DNA of 64,000 nt from Cryptomeria japonica (taxonomy: Eukaryota > Streptophyta > Pinopsida > Cupressales > Cupressaceae), in contig NC_081405.1 in NCBI RefSeq assembly GCF_030272615.1, positions 468,584,008 through 468,648,007 on the forward strand, given 5' to 3'. A model generated the notes under the pieces. It ran no database searches and had not been told where the DNA came from. It worked only from the letters and a program-made list of their open reading frames with translations. The position numbers and the translations under genes are program-made. Positions 24,411 to 36,586 of this stretch are shown here, in pieces. The number at the start of each line of letters is the position of its first letter. Position 1 is the first letter of the stretch.

Positions 24411-25462
24411 CATATCCAAAAGTGTGGTCAAAGGCTAGATGGGAAGAATTAGTTGTGTTTTAGTTATAGGAGTTGAGGGGGGGGGGCAGTTAGGTTTTTG
24501 TTAGTCTTAGTTTGTAATGATGAAAGGGTGTGTCCTTTCATTTGTATCTTTTGAGTCACATGTATATAGGGAGTCATTTTAATTTTCTGGGGAACAAAAT
24601 GTAAGAAAGACTACTATTTTCCAAATTGTCTGTTGGAACTAGTAGTGTTATGTAAAACAGGTTTGTAGAAATGAAAATCCATTTTGTGCAAGCAAGTGTA
24701 TCATGAAGTACCTGTGAGTATATAGTTTTTGTATACCCATTGTTCCAAAAATTAATATACAATATTTGTTACCTTTATCTTCAGATCATTCCATGTTATA
24801 TGATGTTGATGAGTTAAAATCCTTTGGATAAATCTGAATAAGGTTTGTTGCAATGTTTTATCACTTGTTTTTATATAGATAACAAAATTGTTTTTGTTGA
24901 TCTTATAGCATAAATTGAAGCCATTGCAATGATAGTCTTTCATACTTGTGAGTTCTCTCAGCCTGTCTCCAGGGATCACAAATATTTGTCCATTAAGTAA
25001 CATGTAAATTGTCAGATAAGGCACTGGTCTGTTATTAGTTTTCTGTGAGTAAATTTGGTGTGCACAAAGTCCTCACCAGAGAAAAATATTACTAGCTTCT
25101 ACTAGCATTGTTTTTTCATATTCACTTAAGGTTCCAACAACATTCTTTTATAATATTTTATTCATTATCAATTATATTCAAGTTTTCAGATTAAAGCAAG
25201 TTAAAAGAACATAATAAAGCATAGTTGCAGGAAATATTTTGCCATTCTTATAAACAACTAATCTGTTAAGTTTAAATTCACTATAAATAATTCTCTTTGT
25301 GCTTTAGAGATTGAGGTATGCCCACCTAGGTCTAGTGGAACCTAAACTGTAGAGGAATTCGGTCTTTGACCATTCCTGTTCGTTGCCCAAGACTAATTGA
25401 GAAATCAGTAGGAGAGTTGACAAAGCTCTAGGATTTCCAATCTGTGGTTTTGGGAACCAACA

Positions 25463-25487
25463 GATTGGCGACTCTGCTAGGGAGCTA
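25463..25487 (+). promoter_or_regulatory. Primer binding site of the giant-LTR gypsy
   Basis: Directly after the 5' LTR the sequence is GATTGGCGACTCTGCTAGGG. TGGCGACTC.GCT.GGGA is the type of site used by plant Tat/Ogre elements, described as complementary to a tRNA-Arg; the tRNA assignment is from memory. It marks the inner LTR edge and the plus-strand orientation. Confidence 0.8.
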
Positions 25488-25679
25488 TCATAGGAAATGT
25501 TCAGAATTTCTATTGGTTTTGTTTCAGACTCTACTGGAGGAAGGAGCCCAGAAAATTAATAAAACTATTATTCCTCTTAGGAGGTGGTGACTCTACATTT
25601 AATATATGAGTAATAATTGGTATTTTGAGAAAGTAAGAGAAACCCCTAGGAATTTGTCAATAATATTTATGTAGGGGAG

Positions 25680-27420
25680 AAGGTCTTTGCACAAGGGACA
25701 ATATAATCTTGTTCAGTTGAGTCCAAAGAGAAGAAACAAAGAAAATAAATCAACATCAAATGTGGCATTTGGGGGTTATAAGAAGTTTCCTCATAGAGAG
25801 GATGGTTCTTCATCTGGTGATAGATTTAAAAAATCTAGAGGAAAATCCCTTTTATAACTTAAATAGAAAAGATAATAAAGGTGGCCATGATGAAACCCTG
25901 ACTGCTGAGGAATAGGAGGACATGCAGTTGGATGCAAGTATTCTTAAAATGACTGACTTAAATGGAGATGAATCTAAAATGGAAAAGGCTCTTAAGAGAC
26001 AACCAGATTGGGTATTGTAGAAACTTAGATTAGAAAGAGATGCCATTTGAAGCCCTAAGTCAAGCAGGGTTGAAGAAGAGAAGGGAAGAGGTGAAGCTAG
26101 TAGGCTAACAACCCCTAGGTATAGTCCCCCTCACATGAGAAACTTGGATCAGCCATTTAGGGTCTATAATAATCTATTGTCTAATATTATGGAAAATAAT
26201 TATGAAAAAGGGATAAATGGAAAAATATACCCTACAATAAAAATAGAGACCTGTATAATTCTAGACAATGCAATAATCATAATGATGAAAGCAGAACAAA
26301 CAATGGGGAAATTGCTGGTAACTGGGATAGAAGAGATAGGACCAACAACATAAGAAATAATAGAGGTAATTATGGTAATAATGGAAACTATGGCAACAAT
26401 GGTAATGGGAACAATTGAAATGGAAATAACAATAATGGTGGAGGTAACAATGAAAATAATGGTAATAATGGAGGAAATGGAAACTATCAAACTAACAACT
26501 ATGGTTGTAGACCAGCTATGACCATTGAAAGGTATAAACGGTTGGATTAAAGTGGGGTAATTGGATATCCTAATCAGATTTTAAATGGTTTAAGGTCAGC
26601 TATCCCTAAATTCATAGGGAATGGAATTGATTCTGTAGAACATGTAATAAATGTAAAAAATACCATTGAAGAGTTTGAAATCCCTTATGAAGATGTTTTT
26701 ATTAAACTGTTTGTTCAATCTCTAATAGAGGATGCTGGAGAATGGTATAGGAATCTTCTCGACAAATGCATTGGTAGTTGGAAGGAGTTTGTGACAATAT
26801 TCTTGGAAGAATTTGGAGAACATGATGATACTTCATTTGCATCTCATGAGTTGACTAGCATAAAGAATAATGAGAATGAATCAGTCTCTGAATTTAATAA
26901 GAGGTTTAATAAAGTACCTAATAGAATACCCAACGATATTAGACCTATTGATTCATTTTTGATTAATTTTTATTTGAGTGCTTTTGACAGCAAGACTCAC
27001 TATGAGATTCTATCTCATAAACCTACCACCTTGCAACAAGCATTTAAGACAACCACTACCATTGAAAATAACAGAAAAGCTGCTGGGAGAATTTGCAAGA
27101 GAGATGATCCAAAACTATATAATCCCAAAGCAATGAAAAAGGATGAGTTTAGCCAAATCAAGGACATGCTGAAAGATATGAAGGGTAAGTAAAACCACAA
27201 TGAGAAGCCATCCCCATATAGAGGAGGTAAGCCAATGAATTACAATAGACCAAGATTGCATGACATGCCATATAATACAAACTGGAAAGATGGTAAACTA
27301 GTGAATGCAAATCTGAGTAAAGAAACTCTTGATCCATTGAAGAAGGTAAACAATTTTGTGGAAGAATATCCATGGTGTGAAGCTACAATTTACCCCATGT
27401 TGCAGAACAATGTATGATTG
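25680..27420 (+). pseudogene. Gag of the giant-LTR gypsy
   Basis: The N-terminal part from about 25680 is broken. An Asn/Gly-rich low-complexity stretch (about 26340-26510) precedes the capsid core: IPKFIGNGIDSVEHVINV, EDAGEWYRNLLDKC, then 26791-27192 with FLEEFGEHDD, ESVSEFNKRFNKV and LSAFDSKTHYEIL, the retrotrans_gag pattern. The segment 27235-27417 ends in NFVEEYPWCEATIYPM. No zinc knuckle is visible. Gag would form the particle. At least three stops or shifts interrupt the frame. Confidence 0.85.
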
Positions 27421-27919
27421 CTCAAGGTTTTGCAGAAGAGAAGGACCATGAGAATGAATATGAGCCCCCAGTGAATGTACTTTCATTAGATCCATTTTGG
27501 GGTAGGGATGAGGATTCATCTAAGGATGAGAAATCATCAGATGTACAATGGAGAAGAGAGAGCCAACATCATAGTGTACAACAAGTTTTTATTGATGATG
27601 ACACGGACATCCCATCCTTAAGGAGATTTTTCCATAAAGGAGAGCCAGTGCATTCCTTGAGAAACTTAAGCCTATTCTGTGGCAGCAGTAGCTCAGGCAA
27701 AGAGCAATTATCAACTAAGGAACATAATAGTGAACCCAAAGCAAGGTAAGCATCTGGGATATTTGCAAAGGTTCCTAAAGCTAGTGGAAATGAAGATACC
27801 ATCACTAACAAGGAAAAGGAAGGTGCAGTAGGAAAGGTCAAACAAACAGAACCTCTTAAATTAACAAAGCCAATAAAAAAGAGACATATTAGTAATCCAC
27901 TCTCAAATTGTGGATCATT

Positions 27920-28450
27920 TATGTCTCGGGCTTTATCACATGTAAAAATATATGTGCCCTTGCTTGAAGTAATGAAATTTCTTGATTACAAACATGAAAC
28001 AATCAAGATTTTGTCTAACGTTGGTGAAGTTAATACAGAGGATCATAAGCCAAAAGTTGAAGATCCACCTGTTGTCTATTTGGGAACTTCTATCACTAAA
28101 AATCTTACCCAGGTTGATCCTTTTTATTTGACTTTGATGATTAACAATAAAATGGTTAAGAATTGTATGATAGATTCAGGTGCAACCATGAACATAATGC
28201 CAGAATATGTCATGAAATAACTTGGGATGCACGTAGACACTCCCTATGGGAAATTCTATGCTATGGATAACATATTAGTCCCAGTTGTTGGAATCATGAA
28301 GGATGTGGAGTTTCAATTTCCAACATGCCCAGATACATCATATAAAACAAACATCACTATTGTGCAAGTTCCGCCAAATTATGGGATGTTGTTATCAAGG
28401 CAATGGTCAAATTTGGTGGGGGGACATGTCCAGCTAGATCTTTCATAAAC
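27920..28450 (+). pseudogene. Aspartic protease of the giant-LTR gypsy
   Basis: Two consecutive open blocks (27921-28220 and 28227-28448), separated by a TAA, encode a retropepsin: NCMIDSGATMNIMPEYVMK holds the catalytic DSGA, and TIVQVPPNYGMLLSRQW matches the usual .ilG..w flap-distal segment with LSR replacing LGR. About 500 bp between gag and protease (27420-27920) is a charged, low-similarity linker with 27414-27749 open. Confidence 0.88.
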
Positions 28451-28639
28451 GACCATCCTTGTAAAAGGGGCGAATGTAAGGATTGATAGAGAGCTGAGAT
28501 CATTCTACCTGATAGAGAAAGTTGATCCAAATGAGACAACATGTCTTCTCCAAATAGATATAGATAACTTTCAGGTAAGTATTTCTAAACCCATTCAATG
28601 CAAAACTAATAAGTTTGAAAATACTATTGAATCACATGA

Positions 28640-29010
28640 GGATAAGATTTGGAAAATGTACTTTGATGGTGCTTGCAGTAAGGAAGGAAATGGAGCTGGT
28701 GTGGTTTTTATTTCTCCTAATGGGAAATCATTCAAATATTCTTTCTTGTTAGCCTTTGAATGTACAAACAATGTTGCTAAATATGAAACACTCTTGTTAG
28801 GTCTTAGAATGGCAAGTAAATATGGTATTAAATTACTAACAGTTTATGGTGATTCAAAGTTAGTTGTATCTCAAGTAAGGGAAAGGTTTGCCACTAAAAA
28901 TGTAAGGCTTTGAAATTACAGAAATGAGGTGTGGGATTCAATTGAATTTTTTGATGCATTTTATATAACATGGATTGAAAGATCTAACAATATTTTGGCT
29001 GATTTTATGG
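28640..29010 (+). pseudogene. Additional RNase H between protease and RT
   Basis: The block reads WKMYFDGACSKEGNGAGVVF (catalytic Asp), FECTNNVAKYETLLLGLRMA (NNvAeYEAL motif with the Glu changed in KYE), VYGDSKLVVSQV (GDS Asp) and, after a stop at 28912, FYITWIERSNNILADFMANL with the final Asp. This is the archaeal-like RNase H (aRNH) type that Tat elements carry in addition to the usual gypsy RNase H. The second, ordinary RNase H is present after RT. The position upstream of RT is unusual compared with Ogre. Confidence 0.85.
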
Positions 29011-29239
29011 CTAACCTAGAAATTAAACATAATGATATTCCTTTTGATGACATCAACCAAGTTGAAATAAAAAATAGACCTGCAGTACCAGATAACATAA
29101 AAAATTGGCAGATATTTGATGATGATAGGGATCTTCTAAAGTTCTTATTTTGTGAAGATCAGTATGAAGGCCAACATATGGATTGGAATGCATATGTGGA
29201 AGAGGAGAGTGGTAAGGAATCTCTATTTGGAAAAATACC

Positions 29240-30350
29240 TTGCAGCTTAAAACAAACAAGATTCCCAAAGGGTTGGTGGAACTAGAGAGGATGTTTGACA
29301 ATAAGGATATGACAAATTTCAAGCCCAACATTGGAGGGTGTGAAGAAGTGGAGAAAATAAATCTGGGAAGTGAAAAAAATCCTAGAGAGGTTTACACTGG
29401 AAAGAATCTTATACCAAAAATTAGGATGACATTGGTCAATCTGTTAAGAAAATACAAACATGTTTTCGCTTGGTCATATGATGACATCAAGGCATACAAA
29501 GAGGATTCGTTCCAGCATGAAATCCCACTAAAATCTGATGCAAAACCATTTAGGAAAAAGAAAAGGCCTATAAATCCCACATTGGCTCCCAAAATGAAGG
29601 AAGAACTAATGAAGATGAGGAATGCAGGAATTATAGAGCCTATAAGACATTCTACATAGGTGTTGAACTTGGTGCATGTTAGAAAGAAAAATGGTGATAT
29701 CAGATTATGTGTGGACTTTAGGAATTTGAATATATCATCTTTAAAGGATAATTATGCTCTGCCTAACATGGAAGCTTTGCTGAAAAGGTAACAGGGAATG
29801 AATTACTTTCTATGATGGATGGGTTCTCTGCTTACAACTAGGTGAATGTTAAGGAATCAGAAAAATACAAAACAACTTTCACTACACCATGGGGTACATA
29901 TGTGTATGCCAGGATGCCATTTGGACTTACCAATGATGGGGCTACTTTCAAAGGGCCATGGATGTATCTTTTGAAGGCCTCATTGATTACATTTTAGTTG
30001 TATACCAGGATGATTTGACAACATACTCCAAGAAAGCAAAGAACCACTATAATGACCTAGAGAAGATTTTCATTAAAGCACTAGAGTATGGTATCTACCT
30101 AAATCCAAAAAAGTGTCACTTTGGAGTCATTGAGGGTAAACTGTTGGGTCATAATGTATCAAAAGACGGAGTAAGGATTGACCCTGAGAGAATTGCAGCT
30201 ATTGACAAAATTCAGATTCCTAAAATAGTCAAAGCTATCGAATCGTTCTTTGGAAAAATAAATTTTGTTAGGAGGTTTGTGTCGAATTTTTCTAAGATTG
30301 TAAAACCTATTGCAAAAATGTTGAAGAATGGTGCAAAGATAAAATGGACT
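29240..30350 (+). pseudogene. Reverse transcriptase of the giant-LTR gypsy
   Basis: Begins with LLRKYKHVFAWSYDDIKAY, then KKRPINPTLAPKMKEELMKM and IEPIRHST (29240-29659). VHVRKKNGDIRLCVDFRNLN and MDGFSAYN follow, then TTPWGTYVYARMPFGLTNDG. The active site is LVVYQDDLTTYSK near 29995, YQDD in place of the usual YMDD-type. KKCHFGVIEGKLLGHNVS and the thumb FFGKINFVRRFVSN complete it. Frameshifts at about 29800 and 29945, and a stop at 29657, inactivate it. Confidence 0.9.
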
Positions 30351-30920
30351 AGTGAAGCAATTGAGTCCTTTGTAAACATTAAAAAGGTCATGAAGGAAGC
30401 ACCTGTACTTAAATCTCCTGATTTCTCTAAACCTTTTCAAGTATTTTATTTTGCTTCATTTCATACTATTGTTGAAGTTATGCTACAAAAGAATGATGAA
30501 GGTCATGAACAACCAGTGGCATTTTTTAGCAAGACATTACAAGCTTCTAAGTTAAATTATGATATAAATGAGAAATAAGCATATGCCCTAGTAAAAGCTG
30601 TAAAATCTTTTAGACCATATTTAGTGGGAGCTAATGTCATTGCTTATGTTCCTAATGCAGTAGTCAAAGATATTTTCAGGTAGACTGAAACTACTGAGAG
30701 AAGATGCAGATGGGTCAATCAAATTTAGGAGTTCAACATTGATATCCAGATTACTAAATTGGTAAGAGGTCAAGGATTGGCTAAACTAATGACAAAATCA
30801 AATTTGGAAGCAACACAGATAAATCAGATAGAGTTAGAGGATGCTCAAATAAGCATTGAGATGTGTCCTTGGTATAAGAATATTGTCTATTATTTAAAAC
30901 ACATGAAATCTTCAGAGGAT
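30350..30920 (+). pseudogene. Gypsy RNase H and connection
   Basis: PDFSKPFQVFYFASFHTIVE replaces the usual catalytic D.A (FASF), then EQPVAFFSKTLQASKLNYD and, past a TAA at 30577, AYALVKAVKSFRPYLVGANV, the gypsy RNase H1 pattern. A tether region with KLVRGQGLAKLM follows. This is the ordinary gypsy RNase H; the additional one lies before RT. Confidence 0.82.
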
Positions 30921-30959
30921 TTAAATGACAGTTAGAAAAGAACACTTAAGCTTTAGGCA

Positions 30960-32035
30960 TCTAGGTATGTATTGCTTAAAGGTGATTTATATTGGAAAAA
31001 CAAGGATGGTATCCTCCTATTTTGTTTGGATGTTTTATCAAGCACAATCTATTTTATAGGAATTGCATGAAGGTGTATGTGGGGGACATTTTTCAACAAA
31101 AACTACTACCCATAAAATACTCAATGCCAGTTACTATTGGCCACAAGTCTTTAAGGACTGTCATACTTATATTAGAAAATGTGAGGCTTGCCAAAAAATT
31201 TCAAGAAAGATTAAATATGATGGAGCTCTTCCACTCAGACCCATACAAACTGAAGAACCTTTTTAGATGTGAGGTGTTGATTTTATAGGAGAAATTGCAA
31301 ACAAATCCAGTGGAGGACACAAATGGATTTTGATAGCTACTAATTATTTTACAAAATGGGTGGAGGCAATTCCTACAAGGAAGGATACAAGTAAGGTGGT
31401 AACAAAGTTTCTTTTGGAAAATATATTGATAAGGTTTGGGGTACCCCACAAAATTGTTGTAGATAATGGGATGTGTTTTAGATCCAAAGAATCTGCTCAT
31501 TTTTGTGAAAGTTATGGAATCACTTTGTCATATTCATCACCTTATCATCCCCAAGGGATTGGACAAGAGAAATCTAGTAACAAAAACTTATTAAAGACCA
31601 TTAAAAGGATGTTAGGTGACAACAAAAGGGCATGGGATTCAAAGTTGAATTTGGTAGTATGGGTAGATAGAGTAACAATCAAGAAATCCATAGGGTTTTC
31701 TCCTTATCATCTTGTTAATGGTAAAGAAGAAAGGTTTCCCTTGAACAACCTACTCCTAGTGTATAAATTTGTCTCAGAGGAATATTTAGAAGATGTTGAT
31801 TTCATGGAAGATAGGCTGGTATAGTTGGTTGAATTGGATGAGTACATAAGAGAGGCTCAGGAACAAAATATACAGAAGCAGAAGATGGTAAAAGTATTAC
31901 ATGACAAGAAGGCTTCTGATAAGACTTTTGAAGAAGGGGAGTGGGTGGTCAAATGGAATGCAAAGACCAGGATAGGGGAAGCATTGAAAATTCAAAGCAC
32001 TTTGGCTAGGACCATACATCATTAGGAATAAAGGA
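30960..32035 (+). pseudogene. Integrase of the giant-LTR gypsy
   Basis: The zinc-binding N-terminus (31063-31266) has H..H in MHEGVCGGHF and CEACQ. The core (31330-31824) has ATNYFTKWVEAIP, RFGVPHKIVVDNGMCF with the catalytic DNG, and YHPQGIGQEKSSN, where the GQ.E.xN Glu is present. The C-terminus runs on to 32035 in GEWVVKWNAKT. A TAG at 31264 and two frameshifts break it. It is followed by a short 3' region of 230 bp to the LTR at 32266. Confidence 0.9.
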
Positions 32036-32265
32036 GGAGAAAACTCATATTTTTTACAGAACACTGAGGTTGAAAATCAGGAATTTCTAGTACATGCTCA
32101 ATATCTCAAGCATTTTTTCTCTTAAGGAGCAGGGAGTATTCTTGTACTATAGTAGTGTAGTGTTTCCTTTATTATTTGTTTTGGTTTATTTTTGGTCTAC
32201 TTTCCAGAGATAGCTGAGATCTTGCCATGTCCCTAAAAAGAACATACATCCCTAGAAAGAGCCAC

Positions 32266-32319
32266 TGTTAGCACATATTTTTGCAAAATATTCTATGCTA
32301 TTTGTTTGATGTTTTATAT
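32266..32319 (+). repeat. 3' LTR of the giant-LTR gypsy, first part
   Basis: The first 54 bp of the 3' LTR (TGTTAGCACATATTTTTGC...) up to and including the TAT (32317-32319) at which the CACTA transposon is inserted. The LTR resumes at 41390 with a second TAT and GTACATTTTCATCAT. The empty site is visible in the 5' LTR at about 20982 as TTTTATATGTACATTTT. Confidence 0.95.
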
Positions 32320-32530
32320 CACTAATACATTTAGCCTAAAATTTCGACGGAGAAGGTATATTGTGATCAAAATTGATTTATTTTTTTAAAAATGCCCGAT
32401 TTCGTCGGAATTTCGACGATAATGCAACATTTGGTTTTGACGGAGAAGGAATTGGCAATGACATTAGGGTTTTTTTAGAAAAAGTGCTCATATTCGTCGA
32501 AATTCCGATGACCGCGTGCATTACTTTAAA
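32320..32530. repeat. CACTA left terminus with subterminal motifs
   Basis: After the CACTA end come TTTCGACGGAG, TTTCGTCGGAATTTCGACGA, TTTGACGGAG and TTCGTCGAAATTCCGATGA, all variants of one motif in both orientations. In known CACTA elements such subterminal repeats bind the TNPA-type transposase partner. Confidence 0.85.
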
Positions 32531-32569
32531 AAAAAAGAAAAGACCAAGTCATTTCATAAATCCTGCCTC

Positions 32570-33190
32570 TATGGTGAACCTATGGAGATCATTGGTGTGA
32601 CAAACACGGCCACAACGGGGAACGGGGGAACGAAGTGCCAAGGGCTGGCACATAACCAGCGAGGACAACTGCAAGGGAGCCCACAATTGGCTGTGTAAAT
32701 GGTGATGCCCAGGCCTCCGTCAACAGCAATAAGAGCTACAGATAGAGGAAGATGACTGATCATTGGTGTGACAAACATGGCCACAGTGGGGAACAGGGGA
32801 ATGAAGTACGCTTGCATGGAAGAAACTCACGTCTGGTAAGCAGAAATTCATTCTATCTTATCTTCCATACAATGAACGCCTATTTCCATTGGTAAGAGAA
32901 GATTTCATTTACTGTGTGTTTGAATGTTTGTGTTGAAAATGGTGAAGTCATTTGTAATAATTCTATCTGTCACGCAAATGGTGTATGTAGTGGTACTCAT
33001 TCTCTCATATCGCTGAATAGAAGAACGTACAAGGGTTGCCCTTTCTTGCAACCATTGTGTTTTACATTCTTTAAAACATTTTGAAGTTCACAGGCACAAA
33101 GTGCCAAGGGCTGGCACATAACCAGCGAGGACGACCGCAAGGGAGCCCAAAATGGGCTGTGTAAATGGTGATGCCCGGGCCTCCACGAAC
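32570..33190. repeat. Direct repeats in the CACTA left arm
   Basis: A block starting GTGCCAAGGGCTGGCACATA (about 85 bp, up to GGCCTCC) occurs at 32635 and again at 33099. A second block starting GATCATTGGTGTGACAAACA occurs at 32588 and 32758. This part is richer in G+C than its surroundings. It may derive from a captured gene or from element duplication, but I do not recognise a protein. Confidence 0.7.
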
Positions 33191-33199
33191 CTATGCTCG

Positions 33200-34240
33200 G
33201 AGAATGAAAATGATGATGATTAAAGGATCGCTTACAAAAAAATGAGTTTGTAGTTTTTGTGAGAGTAATGCTTGTGAGTAAAGGGCTAGCAACCAAAGGG
33301 GCCAATTTAAGGAAAGTAAGGATCATGAGACTTGTTTTATTTCTTAGTAAAATTTTGAATATATTTGTTCTGATTGATGAAATGAATTATTTCAATTTGA
33401 GCCATATCAATGAGATGAATCAAAGAACAAGTAGCAATAATTGTTGGTGTAATAGGGATATTACCTAGCTACTTCCACTATTAGGTCATTTTTATGCCTT
33501 ATCATTTAAGTTTACTTAAGGTATACATAGGATACTTATCACTTTATGTCTCATATCATAAGATTAAGATACTTTCATAATCTTATGATATCCTACATGT
33601 CTCATCTTGACCTATATAATCAAGGGGTTCTATTTATAATCTCATTCATTCATATTGTAAACTTGCATTCATTGATAGGAATATAGTTTATTCGTGTCAT
33701 ATTGATCTTCTCATTTTGTTGTGCTTTCCATTAGACCTCTAGATCTTGGGTGGCTATCTCCATAGTAAAATCTTAAAATATTTACTTTTCTAGATTCTAT
33801 AAAAGAAATGGTTTTATCAAGAATATCATATGGAATAGCTTCTAAATATTTGCATTTGATAACAATATTGTTAGAGCATTTTGCTTTATAGGAAAATAAT
33901 CTAAACTAGACTTTTTTTTTCAAGCTAAGACAAAACAAAGTAAGGTAGTAAAATAATCACTTTCTCTAAATTGAGAGTTTTTGACAAAATTTTCCAAAAA
34001 AATCTCTAAATTAGTCACATAAACATACTTTCTCACTATCTTCTCCTCCATATAACCCCTTGGATCAAATAAGGGTATAATTCTGAATTCTCTCAAGTTA
34101 CACATAGTAATATCTTTGTCACATTTTTTAAAGTTTCATATCTTATGGTAGTGGTTACTCTTGTCATATGATTACTATTGTGTAGATGGGTCCTTGAGCC
34201 CTAGTTTAATCTCATTTTTTTTTATCTATATCAAAGATAT
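33200..34240. other. CACTA interior without clear genes; LTR-like stretch
   Basis: No protein is recognised. The stretch from TGTTGGTGTAATAGGG (about 33442) to roughly 33780 resembles an LTR: it has a TG start, a CTATATAATC box at about 33613 and a long transcript-leader-like tail. No second copy or target duplication was found, so a solo LTR is only a possibility. Confidence 0.35.
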
Positions 34241-34244
34241 TCTT

Positions 34245-34600
34245 GGCATCCTCAATCAATGGCGATCAAGCTCTCCCTACCCAGATTAACCTATCTCTAA
34301 ATTTGGAAAATGGGTGCAGAAGTTTGAGTATGAGTACTCTTCGGTTATTTGTCATGCTTGTAAGGAGAAAAATAAGGATGAAACTTTCCCTATTTCCCAG
34401 GAGATTCAAAATATTGATTCTAATCAAGGGAGTTCCCCTTTGGATTGTTCAAGGATATATAATGCTTTGGGTTCTAATGATGGATGTGCCAATGATATTA
34501 TGTCCCTTCATTGTCTCAAGAAAATAGGATTTGGAGAGAAGGGTCCTTCCTTTGTGCTCAATCAAAGAGCTTTGGATCAATTTTTTAAACCACCCTGATT
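34245..34600 (+). pseudogene. Possible LINE ORF1-like fragment
   Basis: Two overlapping frames give GDQALPTQINLSLNLEN, then WVQKFEYEYSSVICHACKEK. This resembles the segment before the zinc knuckle in plant LINE ORF1 (usual form GlP..i.l.....w.Q.ldYe.ipF.C..C...GH). The knuckle itself is incomplete. It lies inside the CACTA element and could be a captured or inserted fragment. Confidence 0.4.
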
Positions 34601-36489
34601 TTAGGATGGTTCATTTTTGCTTTAGTTATTTTGCCTCTTGTTGTTTTGTTGTTTTGGAGCTGTTTTGTTGGGATTAATGCTTCATCTTTCTCTTTGCACA
34701 AGGGATCAGGGCCCTTTCAAAATCCCATCTTATCTAATTAAAAACACTCAATGATGATGGATCATTATAGTCCCCCCTCTATGCTTGGATTTAAAAATAG
34801 AATGAACTCTAACTACTTGTTTAATTCTAATAGAATATGACATTAGGGTACCTAGGTAGCATAAGAGGTTGTTCACTAAATTCTTCCACCTTAATGATAG
34901 TTAATGTTAAGGATTGAATGAAACAAACTCTTGTTCATGGATCACCTTCTTAGCCTCCTATGGAATTCATTCTTTGTGTGGTCTACCATGACCATAATCA
35001 AGGTCTTAATAAATGTATTAGATACTCTCTATTATCAATAAGAGAGTTATCATAATATAGTTGTGGCGAGTGGTTACAAATAAGATTAGTGGGTCCATAG
35101 TTCCCACTTGGTTTGTACTTAGAAACATTATCATTTCTTAGTTGTATGGAAACTACAAATTCATGCATCTAGGCAACAATACACACTAGCTATTATATGA
35201 TTCCACTAATGAGAAAAGCCTAGTCAATCTTATAGTTTGTGGAATAAGTCATATCCCTCATATAGAATATCTATATATGGAGTATTCTTGCCTATAGATT
35301 ACCTATTATTTTTCTTAATAATGTGATTATTTCACATACATCATAAAAGTGCCCTTCTAATATGTTTGTGCATCAATCTTGAAACCATATTTTTATTAAC
35401 CAACCAATGATAAGAATTATCTTAAACATGCCTCTATATTTGAATCCCACTAGCTTTGATAATCAACCATAATAACCTTAACAATGCATCGACGGCAACA
35501 ATGCCTAATAAATCATCAATTGTCTTGGGTGAATCTAGCCAAAGCCAACCCATCAAATCCATTAATCTCCCTTGCATCCCAGTCATAAAATTTTATGGTT
35601 GTTGGAACAAGGTTGGGAGATTGAAGAGATATAAGGAACATTTCAACTTCCAAAATACCAAAGGAACAAAAATAATTAGCTAGCACATGTCCTTGAAGGT
35701 TCAAGAAATACTTATCCTCTATTGGTCCAAACTTTAAATCACTTCCATGCATGAAAATAATTGCAACCATACACAATTTCCCACCCAATGGATTCTCTCA
35801 AACTAGTTTAATATCTTAACATAGGGTCAAGGAAAAGCGAGCCAAAATAGGAATCCAAGTGTCTTAAAAGCCTTCAAGACCATAGTGGTGAGGATTGAAT
35901 TTCTTTCTTTAGTGGTATCTTTCTATAGATTAATTAGTTGGGGATTGTATTAGGACCTTTTCCTAATAAAAAAAAAATATAAAGATTACATCCCTAAATA
36001 TTGCATTCATAATAGAATAAATTTCTGCAATATTGAGACTATATTCATAATAGATTTATAGTGATGAATAAAGAAATATTTAAGATTATGAAAAAATTGA
36101 TGTTTTCTTTCTCCCAACCATCATTGGATATTGGGTGATCTTTGAGGCATTATGTCAAATAGTTCATGTGCCTTATCTAAGCTTACATATTTTGCATGCA
36201 TGTGTACCTGGGTAGTTGCACTACAACATCTATACTCACTAATCACATTTGGTTGGAAGTTTCTAAATCCATTTCAAACACATCTTGTGCATATCCTGCA
36301 ATCTATGCTAACGGTGATTGTCTTTAATGGCTTCATTGTGTGCATAATTGATTGGCTCTTCACTCCTAAGACCTTCAAAAGTCTTTACTAGCTTCATTGA
36401 GTCCTTTTGTCTTCCAAATTCACCTGCACCAACTTGAATTATCCTTCAATGCTTGATTGCCTATTCACTTGGAATTGAATTGATTTTAT
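34601..36489. other. CACTA interior, no recognisable gene
   Basis: About 1.9 kb of AT-rich sequence with only short ORFs (for example 35456-35683) that I cannot assign. Its last 45 bp (GCTTGATTGCCTATTCACTTGG...) repeat a piece found inside each following 637-bp unit. Confidence 0.5.
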
Positions 36490-36515
36490 AACTAAGAGAT
36501 CACTTGATTTTATAT

Positions 36516-36586
36516 GTCTTGAAAGCATTTTATCCTGATGGCTTTAAATTAAAGTACTTTCTCTTCTATCTGGTATTGGTGGAGTA
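36516..36586 (+). pseudogene. DRM motif I fragment, first sense copy of unit 1
   Basis: Translates as VLKAFYPDGFKL and, after a one-base shift, VLSLLSGIGGV. DRM proteins have LSVLKDLFP.GINVLSLFSGIGG at this place, where SGIGG is the SAM-binding motif I. Copies lie 637 and 1274 bp further on (37153-37223, 37790-37860). Similarity stops after GGV, about where an exon could end. Confidence 0.8.

Larger units (their letters stand above)
20931..25462 (+). repeat. 5' LTR of the giant-LTR gypsy (4.5 kb)
   Basis: Compared with the 3' LTR (about 5.6 kb without the CACTA insertion) it lacks about 1.05 kb inside the LTR ORF, between AATTATG at 23966 and AGTACTAGAGG at about 23980. It holds a 1.5-kb upstream region with a degenerate repeat array, a TATA-like box at 22454, the LTR ORF (22566-24410) and about 1 kb of non-coding sequence to the PBS. 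A poly-G run lies at about 24478-24487. Confidence 0.92.

Noticed and set aside
33442..33780. Solo LTR inside the CACTA element
   Set aside because: It looks LTR-like, but neither a TG...CA end pair nor a target duplication could be fixed; kept only as a weak note.
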